64,000 nt of DNA from Globisporangium splendens. Its lineage: Eukaryota; Oomycota; Peronosporomycetes; Pythiales; Pythiaceae. Below are positions 55,355-64,000 of the stretch, piece after piece. Position numbers and translations under genes: made by a program. The notes below the pieces were generated by a model that saw nothing but the letters and a program-made list of their open reading frames with translations, was not told the origin of the DNA and did no database searches. How positions within the stretch are numbered: the stretch's first letter is position 1; the number at the start of each line of letters is the position of its first letter. The stretch spans positions 806,001-870,000 of the forward strand of contig VFIW01000003.1 of NCBI GenBank assembly GCA_006386115.1, read 5' to 3'.

Positions 55355-57690
55355 TCAAGCCATCTCTGGTGCAGTTTGCATGTGACGTCGCTGAACTGCT
55401 CGCCTCTTCTCGCGAGCTTTCCGCCGCTTCGACTCCAACTTGGTCGCTGCCGTTGGGTCGTCCAGCGAGACTAGGAGACTCACCATCGGGATCAGGCACA
55501 GCGGTAATTGGTGGCCATCTGACTCAAGTCTCGCGCCAGCATCAACCAGCAACTGATCTTCGTTGTCCCAGGAATGGCCAAACAAATCGATTGCGGGCTG
55601 TGCTTTCTCTTCTGGAGGCTTGTGCCACGTGGACTCCCCCGTCGCCGCATTGTAAAAGTATGGCAGACCGTCAGGCGTCGTGTACTCTGTCCACCCACTT
55701 TTCACTGACAGAAGATCAGAGTGAGGTGACACAACCATAGACACTGCCGAAAGCGCGTTCTCTTTGGCTGCTGCAGAAGGATGCGGTATACCACTGCTAC
55801 TGCTGTAGGATGGTGGCAAAGGAGCCGTCTTCTCATCATTCATGTCGGCTCCTCCAGGTGGTGACAAAGCATAGTGCTCCTGGGAGTTCGTCATGTACTC
55901 ATTGATCGCGACGGCGCACCGGATCTTGTTGTTGTGCAGCGCAGTGTGGTACGCCGTGTGGCCGTCGTGGTTTTGGAGGTGCGGGTTTGCTGCCGTCTGC
56001 AAGAGCGCGCGCACGTTGTCTGCACAACCATAACCGGACGCGACGTGAAGTGCCGTGTTCCCATCGTTGCACTGGTGATCGATCAGGTCTGGGATCAGCT
56101 CGCACAGGAAATGCATCGCGTCCATCCCAGATGGACATGCGGCCACGTAATGCAGCGCTGTCCACCCATTCGCATCCACTGCCGACGGTGTTGCACCCGC
56201 AGCACAGAGCAACTCGAGGATCTATCGACAGTGCCAAACAATCAAAAGTGTCAGTACTGTGTGCTGAGTCTTGCGACTTCTAGAGCATCAAGACACATTT
56301 CTGCAAGCGGTACTTTGAGGTCCCCTGCATTCGCTGCAGCATGAAACGCCGTCGCACCCAGCGCACACGATTGGTTGACGTCAATGTCCTCGGCTTGCAG
56401 CAAGAGCTCCAGCATGGCAGCGTCGCCAGATGCCGCCACGAGCAGCAGCGGACTCTCCTGGCTGCTCTCAAACCAAGCGAGACGCAAAGTTCATAAGATA
56501 ACTGACGTGCTCAAGTACACAAAGTGAGAAACGGTACGTACTCGTTGTTGGTGAGGTTGCAGTCGATGCCAGCGTGCAGCAACGCTTGGATCACTTGTGG
56601 CGCTGCACCAAGTTTCAGCGCGACGAGAAGCAGCGGACTGCCGCTTGCATCGCATATCCGGTGGCACTTGCGCTCCTCGCGCTCGCCGTTCTCACCGGTT
56701 GCAAGCAGCATTTCCTCCAACGCTGGGACGTTCTCGTTGATGATGGCTCGTGTGATGCGAGTGAACGTGACTTCGTCAAAGGCTACTGCGGCAGTGTTGT
56801 CAATAGGTGGCCCGTCAACCTCATGGAAAGCAGCTGGCGATGCTGTGGGGGAATGCTGCTGGTTGCTGGTGCTGTAACTGCTGTATGGACTCGGTTCCTG
56901 CCCTTCTTGCTGGTGCGCGTACTGACTGAACACATTCAAGTAGTCGCTCCACTGCGCCGCGCTGATGCATGTCTGCGCTTCGTCGCCTTCGTCGCTTGGG
57001 CGGCACTGAAAGACGAGCGTCCGAGGGGGCGAAGCCATCGTCTCGATCTGGAAACTATTCGTTGGCTCGTCAAGCACCGTGACGCTGCAGATCTCAAGGA
57101 ACGGGATCGAGCAGCTCATCATACCTTGCTCGCAGTCCACAGTTTCGCGCCACTGCAACATAAAAAGAATGAACATGGAGCATATACCAGAGCAGACATG
57201 TGGTTCTAATCTGCTCCTATAGGCAGCAACGTACCTGGAACCGGGATAATGAGCTATCGACTTCGCACCACGCTCGTCTCGCGACGCCAAGCTTCCTACT
57301 ACCGGCTTGCAACTCTCCACCTCCAGATACAAGATCATTCGCATGCTTCTCTTTCGTTTTATGGGAAGCCGGACCCCTGCAGCCCCGCTGGTGCTGCCTC
57401 TCCGCCGCCTTATCGGAGACCCACGCCTGGCGGTACATGCTGCATTTGCGAGGGTATGGCTCGTGCTGTGTCTTCTTGACATGATCGCCTGCATGAGATG
57501 GAACCGCATTGTTGGAGCCCTCCGAGGGAAACTTCCAGAGAAAGCCGCCGATGCCGCGCGAGTCGTTGACCACGACCTCGTCGTAGAGCTGCTTCAGGTG
57601 GCTGCGCGTGTACTCGCGCACCTCCCGTCGCTCGCGCTCGGCTTCCTCGCCATAAACGCCAGCGCCGTTGCCATCTCCCATTTCCTTCAT
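55355..57690 (-). CDS. PH-ankyrin repeat-WW domain adaptor protein
   Basis: Four exons: 57235-57690, 56542-57152, 56314-56461 and 55355-56221, 693 aa. A PH domain is split by the first intron (GGFLWKF..., ARRAWCEVDSSLSRFQ|WRETVDC..., closing at AQWSDYLNVFSQYA). It carries a long insert rich in basic residues. Ankyrin repeats follow (SPLLLVALKLGAAPQVIQALLHAG, SPLLLVAASGDAAMLELLLQA, NGWTALHYVAAC, GNTALHVASGYG, GHTAYHTAL), and a WW domain comes near residue 610 (GWTEYTTPDGLPYFYNAATGESTWHKPPE is the region, W and P conserved). A basic helix ends the protein. This looks like a membrane-recruited scaffold that binds proline-rich ligands. Partners unknown. Confidence 0.82.
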
Positions 57691-57858
57691 TTGTGAGTGT
57701 GAGTGTTTTTTCTTTTCTTTTTTATCTTGGGCATTATGTGTCCTTTCGCGAAAAAGGAATTTGTTGATTTAGCGGTTTCTTAAGTCACGACGTGACCCCA
57801 AAAGATCCCACACACACATAGCACAAATGGTGTGTCGTTAAGTAAGCATTTGCTTATG

Positions 57859-59257
57859 TCAACGACACCGAACTTCTATTGATTCGCTTTGAACGCCTGC
57901 ACTGCCTGCCCACTCGGCGAGGAATGGTTCGGACGAAAATGAATGCAAGTCGCGGACAAATGCCGCGGCGGACTGCACCTGGCAGCCGAGTTGCTCCATG
58001 GCCTCGAGCCATTCCGGTAGATTCGTGCCCTGTTCAAGTATCACGCCCTCGCGGAGCACGGTCACCTGGTAGCCCTTGTCCAGCGCCGACTGAATGCACA
58101 CGTGGATGCTGCTTAGCGTCGAGATCCCGACGACGACAAGATGCGAGATGCCGAGGTTGCGCAGCGTGTAGTCGACATTCGCCGCCTCAAAGATGCTAAG
58201 TGAACACAAAATCAACAGCGAATTAGAGGATTAGGCACATTTTTAGCAATCAAAACGTAAGTGATACCATCATAATACGTACTTGATGCCAGTGCGTGGG
58301 ATCACAATGTCGTTGTCCGTGGGTGCGACTCGCGTGAGGATCTTGGCGCCGAAGCCCAACTTGGCCACGTGGATGCCGGCGTGTCTGTGCGCGCGACTGC
58401 GGTCGCGGCCGTCTTGCGTCGCGCTCGCCACGATCGAGTACACTACCTCCATGCCCTCACTCGCGCGACTGGCCAGCAGCACATCCTGAATCGTCGGCAC
58501 CATGACCGAGTTGATGCGCTTGTAGTACTCGAGGCGGTTCACCTTGCGGGGAGTCACTCTGCAACTCGAAGACGCAGGTTTCATTCTCGTGCAATGCGAA
58601 GCAGTTCTGGACGTCCAGGATGAGCAATGCCGTCGTCATGGGACACCAATGGTTCGTGACGCTGATACTGCCAGTGCGCGCAGTGGCTTGATTGTTGTCC
58701 AGGTAGCACGATGTGGAGCCATAGTTGGTGCTGCTATGGCTGCTGTTGCAACTAGACGCAAGTGACGAGGTTTCGTACGCTCCTGGCTCGAAGTTATGAG
58801 AGCGTGTGTGAGATCGAGCGATGGATTTACTTGAAGATGCAGCAATGGAAGCTTGAGACAAACGTTTTGTTTGGTTCTTTTCAGGTTTTGAGCAGATCCA
58901 TGCGGCTCGAGGGGTGCTGGAAGGCGTCGACACGGTTGAGCTACCTGACGAGCCATTTGTCTGCTGCCCGAGTCGACTCCGAAGCTGCTTGGACGCCTCA
59001 AGTTGCTGCTTCTCGAGATCGTTTCGTCGTTGCTCCTCCAGTTCACGCTGCTGCTTCTGCTTGGCACTTGTCTCGATGGTCTCCAGCACGAGCGCAGCTG
59101 CCTGGACACCGAGGAACTTAATCGTCAGCGCGAACTCTCGCCGATCCAAGTAGCAGCTTCGGATCTGGTCAAACACGAAAGACGCCTTGGCGCTCGAGAG
59201 CATCATGGCAGGGATTTGAACCGCAGCGGCAGCACTTCGTCGACTGCCAGCGTCCAT
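57859..59257 (-). CDS. Isochorismatase-fold protein with long N-terminal extension; frame broken
   Basis: The C-terminal part is an isochorismatase/cysteine-hydrolase fold: TALLILDVQNCFAL (58639 down to about 58580), RVTPRKVNRLEYYKRINSVMVPTIQDVL..., and, after an intron (58196-58282), IFEAANVDYTLRNLGISHLVVVG and GYQVTVLREGV. At the position of the catalytic Cys (GxxTxxC) the sequence has Ser (GISTLSS), so the hydrolase may be inactive. Between LDVQNCFALHENE and RVTPRK the frame shifts by one base, near 58555-58585, with no room for an intron. Upstream an open frame to 59257 adds a helical, Gln/Glu-rich region and a Ser-rich linker; whether that is one protein with the fold or a separate gene ending near 58640 is unclear. 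Confidence 0.55.
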
Positions 59258-59624
59258 GACAAACGCCGCGTTGGGATCTTCCGTGCTCGAGCTCCCGTCG
59301 CATCAAGATAAATGATATCTTCTACCGATCGGACTCGACAGACTTTCTGAAATCTCGTGAAAGAGTGCACACTCAGTGTCAAAAATGGGTCGCGAAGGGG
59401 CGAGAGGACTCACCGACATCCTTTCGGCTCTTGGCCACGAGGCGGCGACTCTTTTGAGTCTCTCCGCCACAAATCCCCCATGAACTCTTTGGTCCCACGA
59501 GACACGCAACGCACTCTGCTGGCAGCACTTCGCTCACATTACCACCCAACGCAACTGTAGCATTGAGGATCCAAACTCATTCCAAGTGTGAATCATACAC
59601 ACAATAAATCATACCAAGACAGAA
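59258..59624. other. Divergent intergenic region
   Basis: About 370 bp between the isochorismatase-fold gene and the SANT gene. It contains the Inr-like site listed separately. Confidence 0.45.
59577..59586 (+). promoter_or_regulatory. Oomycete Inr-like site of the SANT gene
   Basis: TCATTCCAAG preceded by AC is close to TCATTYYNCA and lies 48 bases before the ATG at 59625. Confidence 0.45.
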
Positions 59625-60468
59625 ATGAGCAGCTACTCCCCAACGCTTGCCGTGTCCAACATGTCGTCGTCCATGACCATGCCGGCGCAAATGCAGCAGC
59701 CACCACAGACATCGGAATTCCTGCCGTCGATCTCTCCGAGCGTCGTCTACTCGACAGCGCACGCGGTTTGGTCTCCCCACGAGATGCAGATCTTTCACAG
59801 AGGACTCGCCGAGTTCCCTGTCGACAAATACGACAACGTGACCCGCTACATCAAAATCGCCGCGATGTTGCCAGGAAAATGCGTCCGTGACGTCGCGTTC
59901 AAAGTCAAGGCTCTGAGCGTCTCCCAGGAGAAAATGTCCATGAATCGCGACCAGTTCTCCAAGCGCATGAAGATCGAGCCGCACCAGGAGGTCAGCAGCG
60001 AACTCATACTTTGTAGCAGCATCGCTGATGGCCAGGTTTGAATAACGTCGACGCTTTGCTTGTCTGGTTTCACGCGTGTACAGACGCAGACGCTCACGTT
60101 TCCAGTCCCAGTGGGAGGAGACGACTCCGAAGACGCGCAGTTGAATGCGCTGCTGCAGGACAACATGGTCATGATGAACACGATGCGCTCGAATCTCCTG
60201 AGCGGCAAGCTGGACGACAACAAGGAGCCCATGCTCAAATTTCGCGACAATTGCCACACTGTCTTGAACACGTGCGTTCACGACTCTGCATGGGGTGTAT
60301 CTCTTTGGTAGTGTGCAGTCTATTAATTGTTTTCTCACGAGTACTTGCGGCTTTTTTTTCCTCGTTTGTTGTGACAGCCTGGGCGATATCTGCAACTCGA
60401 TTCCGCCGCTTCCGGTGCAGCTCGATGCATCGCTGATTTCGAGTCCCAGGAACAACCAACAAGGCTGA
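59625..60468 (+). CDS. SANT/Myb-like domain protein
   Basis: Three exons: 59625-59990, 60084-60271 and 60378-60468, 214 aa. Residues about 45-100 (VWSPHEMQIFHRGLAEFP, then YIKIAAMLPGKCVRDVAFKVKAL) fit a SANT/Myb fold, with Trp and aromatic residues in register and KCVRDVAFK in the recognition helix position. The rest is helical (ALLQDNMVMMNTMRSNLLSGKL) and ends with a short Pro/Ser tail. It may act in chromatin or transcription complexes, but a single divergent SANT is often protein-binding. I cannot name an orthologue. Confidence 0.8.
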
Positions 60469-60694
60469 GATTGAGACATAGAAAGAGGGTAACATTGGCA
60501 AAGGTAAGTCACTGAAACACGAAATGATTATGTATTTGTTTGCATGCAGCAACAGCGAATACACTATTGGGTGGAATGCAAGGCACGTACCGTTCCAAAC
60601 TTGCGTCCTCGACCTTCTTGAGACCACGGGGGGATCTTCATCTGGGTGAAAGGCATGGTGCTGGCAGATCGATACTCAATCCCGCAGCATTGCT

Positions 60695-62005
60695 TTATCT
60701 TCTGCTTGAGCGTTTGCGGTCACTGGAGCGATCACGACTTCGGCTTCGACTGCGTTTTCTGCGGTCATCACGTGAGCGCTCTCTCGTACGATCTCGGCTT
60801 CGACTTTGTCGTCTCGATGAAGAAGACGACGATCCATGGCGATTCTCCCGTTGTCGAGATCTGTCGCGATCATCGCGAGAAGATCGACGGTCGTGACTCG
60901 GACTTCTTTTTCTGTGGTCATCGCGGCGATCCTTCCGACTTTCTCGATCGTTTGAGCGTCGTGGAGATCGCGAGTGTGACGCATGGTGCGCTCCTCTGTC
61001 TTTGCTTTTCTCGGTATGATTCAAACCAGACTGGCGCGGTTTCTCTGAAGCGCTTGGCTTAGACGACGACGAAGCGTGTTTCTTTTTGTGCTTGCTCTTC
61101 GCATTATCACCAGCCATTGGAGGTCGCATCGTGGCGCCAAGACCGAGTAATTTGTGGCGAGGCTTGGGCTCTGCGCTCTTGTCGTCCTTGTCCACACTGC
61201 CTCTCCAGCCCATACCGCGAAGCAGCGCTGCTCCGAAATCCTCAATGGGAACCATCTCGTACGCCGAACTGTGCACGTCGAGCTCATCGGGACGCATCGA
61301 CACGTCGAGACGGTACTTCTCGTTCACGTCGTTGAGCTCATCCATACCAGGCACCACGTTCTGCTTCAGAATCGGCGCCGTTGGTGCGTCACCTTCTCCA
61401 TGCTTTTTGTTTTTCGTTTGCGCCTCAAAATTAAACAGCTTGGCTTTGATTTCCTTGAGTTTCTCGTTCTCTTCGTCGCGCTTGCCAGTGTCTGCAGACG
61501 CTGAAGCCGACGCGGTGTTCATAGGGATCACCAACGTTGACGCATGAGACGAGGACGAGTCGTCGTGCTTCCCGTGATTCACAGCATCTTCGAGCAGTTT
61601 CTTCGCCGCGAGCTCATCGGCCGTGAGACTGGCTTCATTCTCGTCGTCTTGGGTCGATTTGCTGTCTGTTTCCCCACTCTTTGCACTCGCAGATGCACTG
61701 TCGCCGCGTTCCGCATCCTTGTCTCCTCCCTCGCCCTCCTGTGTCTTCCATGCGTTCGCCTTGATCAGCGGGATCACGAGCGCCTTCTTCGCGTTGCCGG
61801 CTTCGTCAAACTCGACGTCCTGGCGCGCATTCGGGTCAAAGTCGGTCACGAACACCTTCTCGACCGCGGGGCGCGCCGTCGGCAGCGCGCTCGAGAACAC
61901 GCTCGCGATGGATGCCGACGCGCCACTGCTCGAGGAAGCAGAAGACGCGGCGGACGGCTGCAGCGCCGGCTTCTTGGCCTTCTTGAGCGAGAACCCGAGC
62001 TTCAT
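60695..62005 (-). CDS. Spp2/GPKOW-type G-patch splicing factor
   Basis: Single exon, 436 aa from MKLGFSLKKAKK, the short basic start typical of Spp2/GPKOW/MOS2. The G-patch core is VPIEDFGAALLRGMGWRG near residue 260, followed by LLGLGATMRPP. In yeast Spp2 this patch activates the helicase Prp2 during spliceosome remodelling. The last 120 residues are Arg/Ser/Asp-rich (RS-like), as in many splicing factors. CCATTTCCAAC on the minus strand near 62030 is a weak initiator match. The frame is open 19 codons further upstream, but that part crosses it. Confidence 0.88.
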   Translation of the reverse strand: MKLGFSLKKAKKPALQPSAASSASSSSGASASIASVFSSALPTARPAVEKVFVTDFDPNARQDVEFDEAGNAKKALVIPLIKANAWKTQEGEGGDKDAERGDSASASAKSGETDSKSTQDDENEASLTADELAAKKLLEDAVNHGKHDDSSSSHASTLVIPMNTASASASADTGKRDEENEKLKEIKAKLFNFEAQTKNKKHGEGDAPTAPILKQNVVPGMDELNDVNEKYRLDVSMRPDELDVHSSAYEMVPIEDFGAALLRGMGWRGSVDKDDKSAEPKPRHKLLGLGATMRPPMAGDNAKSKHKKKHASSSSKPSASEKPRQSGLNHTEKSKDRGAHHASHSRSPRRSNDRESRKDRRDDHRKRSPSHDRRSSRDDRDRSRQRENRHGSSSSSSRRQSRSRDRTRERSRDDRRKRSRSRSRDRSSDRKRSSRR

Positions 62006-63540
62006 GGCTTTCTTCGTGCGCTTATTAGGTTGGAAATGGTGTTGCCAAGCGTTTAGCCACATGTAACCGAAAGCATTGTTTTATTAAACACATATCGGAC
62101 ACTCAGCATTTTCAGCGTGGTGCGTGACAGTCCACACTAATTCGAGAACACTGTTTATTTGGACTAGCCTTTAAATCGTAGTCTTTTAGGGATGTGCTTC
62201 TGACAACCTGGAGTCAGAGCGTTGCAAATTCTGTACATTTCTAGCTCACGACAGATCTATTTTTGCACTATTCACCGAATAACTGCAGCTAGATGACATC
62301 CACATTCCGCGGTCATGCGAGAGCTATTCCCACGAACGAACGGCGATGACGCAGTAGACGATTAATCACGAGCTGGAGGAGGAAAGTGGCGCCGGACCTC
62401 AGCGGACCCCGGCGCTCGTCTACGTCGTCACTGCGCCGTGGGTCTTCCACCCGCGTCCTGGCTCCCCCGGATCTGGCGGCGGAGTTGACTCCCAGCGCGA
62501 CAGCACATCCGCAACGTATTTTTCCTGCTGACCGTGGCGCTCATTATCGATGGCAAGCTGGACTGGGTCGAGCGACGACTGTACTTTCGCGTATGTCAAG
62601 CGACAAAAGTGCAGGCGCGATGGACAGAGATTTTGCGTCTGGAAGACGACTTTCTCAAGGGCAAGGGCGTCCATGTGGACACGGTGTACGCGCTCATTAT
62701 GGAGATCGACCACAGCGAGACGCATTCGCGAGTCCCTCTGCGAGAAGCACTCAGGTACTTTTGGAATCGCATCTCGAGATTTCTGTCCTAGTGACCTGGC
62801 GCCCGTACCTTGTATCGCATCTTTACGCTGGCGCAGTGCCTTCAGTCATCGTACGCGCATGCGCACCATGGAGCCACATACGTACACAGTGGGCCTCTAG
62901 AGGGATGGACGCCACGCCAAGAGCGCATTTGAGCGCATGGAGCCTTTGACGAGTGCACTGAGGGGCATAGTGTAGCCATGACCACACTCCTGTGCATTCC
63001 GTAAGCAGCGCATCATCAAGCAGCTGCTTGGAGGTTTCAGCCAATGGCACGCGTCCTCCCGCGCGACGTAGCCAAAGTTGACGCGATCGGATCGATTCGT
63101 AATCGGTCACTAAAGTGGTTTTATCTCCCATTAGAGAAAAACGTGCTCATATCAAACTTCACAGGCATTAAGAAAGATGAGGGTTCAAGAAAACAAATCT
63201 CTACCGTTTTTATTGATTATCCTTTATAAGTCATCATGACAATGCTACTAATATAAAAAGGACTATGTATTGTAAGAGTGCTGCTGCGTTGAAGGGAACA
63301 GGATGGATGCTAAATCAGTACCCTCACGTTTGACACGCCGTCTCCCTGCCTCACCATCCAGAACCTCCCCCCATCCGATTGCTCGCGTTCTGAGAGCAAG
63401 CTGCACGAGGGCGTGGGGATCGCGCTCATTTGACGAAACGGCAGCAGCGGCACGCAAGCGGCCATCGTTCATCACAATTTGATTTGCCTCCTTCCCCCCC
63501 AGCAGCAACTCAAACACACTCAAACACACACATCAGCACC
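62006..63540. other. Intergenic region with one possible exon
   Basis: About 1.5 kb, mostly AT-rich and featureless, with the possible exon listed next. TTCATCACAATTTG at about 63470, 70 bases before the WrbA start, partly resembles an oomycete initiator. Confidence 0.45.
62496..62754 (+). CDS. Possible internal exon of an unrecognised gene
   Basis: A good acceptor (TTGACTCCCAG) and donor (CTCAG|GTACTT) flank an 86-codon open frame with a hydrophobic start (NVFFLLTVALIIDG) and charged helices (RWTEILRLEDDFLKGKG, ALIMEIDHSETHSRVPLREAL). I could not find a convincing first exon with an ATG or a clear downstream partner; an exon from the acceptor at 62791 is possible. This may be part of a degraded gene. 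Confidence 0.3.
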
Positions 63541-64000
63541 ATGGCCAAGGTCGCGATCATTTACTACTCCACGTACGGCCACGTCGCCACGCTCGCCGAG
63601 ACCATCAAGGAGGGTGTCGAGTCCATCGAGGGCGTGACCGCGACGATCTACCAGGTGCGCGAGACACTGCCCGAGGGCGTGCTCGAGAAGATGCACGCGC
63701 CGCCAAAGAAGGAGTACCCAGTCGCGACCAACGACGTGCTCAAGGAGGCTGACGGCATCCTCTTCGGCATGCCCACGCGCTTCGGCGCCGTGCCAGCGCA
63801 GATGAAGGCGTTCTTCGACGCGGCCGGCGGGCTCTGGCAGGAAGGCGCGCTGATCGGCAAGCCCGCAGGCGTGTTCTTCAGCTCGGCGAGCCAGGGCGGC
63901 GGTAACGAGACCACGGTGCTCATGACGCTCCCATTCCTGACCCACATGGGGATGCTCTATGTGCCGCTCGGCACGCGCGCCAAGAAATTCGGCACGTTGG
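63541..64000 (+). CDS. WrbA-type NAD(P)H:quinone oxidoreductase, partial
   Basis: 153 codons, cut by the window end. The flavodoxin-like FMN-binding start is clear (VAIIYYSTYGHVATLAETI), with the family's FGMPTRFGAVPAQMKAFFDA, GKPAGVFFSSASQGGGNETT and TLPFLTHMGMLYVPLG. WrbA proteins are cytosolic or peripheral tetramers that reduce quinones by two electrons, protecting against redox cycling. About 50 residues of the usual 200 lie beyond the window. No signal peptide. Confidence 0.95.
   Translation, partial: MAKVAIIYYSTYGHVATLAETIKEGVESIEGVTATIYQVRETLPEGVLEKMHAPPKKEYPVATNDVLKEADGILFGMPTRFGAVPAQMKAFFDAAGGLWQEGALIGKPAGVFFSSASQGGGNETTVLMTLPFLTHMGMLYVPLGTRAKKFGTL

Overview
The window reads as nuclear DNA of an oomycete (Phytophthora/Pythium/Albugo-like stramenopile). 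Genes are mono-exonic or interrupted by short GT-AG introns (about 50-110 bp, often with a CTAAC-type branch site). Initiator sequences close to the oomycete consensus GCTCATTYYNCAWTTT lie just upstream of some start codons. The protein content is eukaryotic with protist-style domain fusions. I see no rRNA, tRNA, CRISPR array, intact transposon or bacterial operon. All exon joins below were worked out by eye from reading frame, GT-AG sites and family knowledge; none is backed by transcript data.

Layout. 0-10 kb: an inner-nuclear-membrane MSC-domain protein, a DAHP synthase on the minus strand, and a large PH + RCC1-repeat protein. 10-20 kb: a tetraspanin-like protein, a CYB5D1-like gene with a break, a SCAR/WAVE actin regulator with a full VCA end, an LSM14/Scd6 mRNP protein and a RING E3 ligase. 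20-32 kb: an unrecognised 452-aa protein, a coiled-coil protein of possible bZIP type, a BRCT-BRCT-SWIM-DNA ligase, a GTPase-SH2 fusion and an AAAP amino-acid transporter. 32-41 kb: a TM9 (nonaspanin) protein and two tandem type II membrane GH5 glycosidases.

42-52 kb holds a small cluster of cysteine-desulfurase-like genes, all on the minus strand: a 5'-truncated frameshifted pseudogene, a full-length copy, and a third copy fused in one open frame to a TtcA-type tRNA 2-thiolation ATPase. The pseudogene shares a nearly identical tract of about 490 bp with the middle copy, which points to recent duplication or gene conversion. The fused protein puts a candidate sulfur donor and a tRNA-thiolating enzyme in one chain, and it is the most striking object here.

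52-64 kb: a coiled-coil plus degenerate acyl-adenylate (ANL) protein, a PH-ankyrin-WW protein, an isochorismatase-fold gene with a frame break and a Ser in place of the catalytic Cys, a SANT-domain protein, a Spp2/GPKOW-type G-patch splicing factor, and the start of a WrbA flavoprotein cut by the window edge. There is no sign that the window as a whole works as one pathway. The functional links I can support are the desulfurase/TtcA cluster and the GH5 pair.
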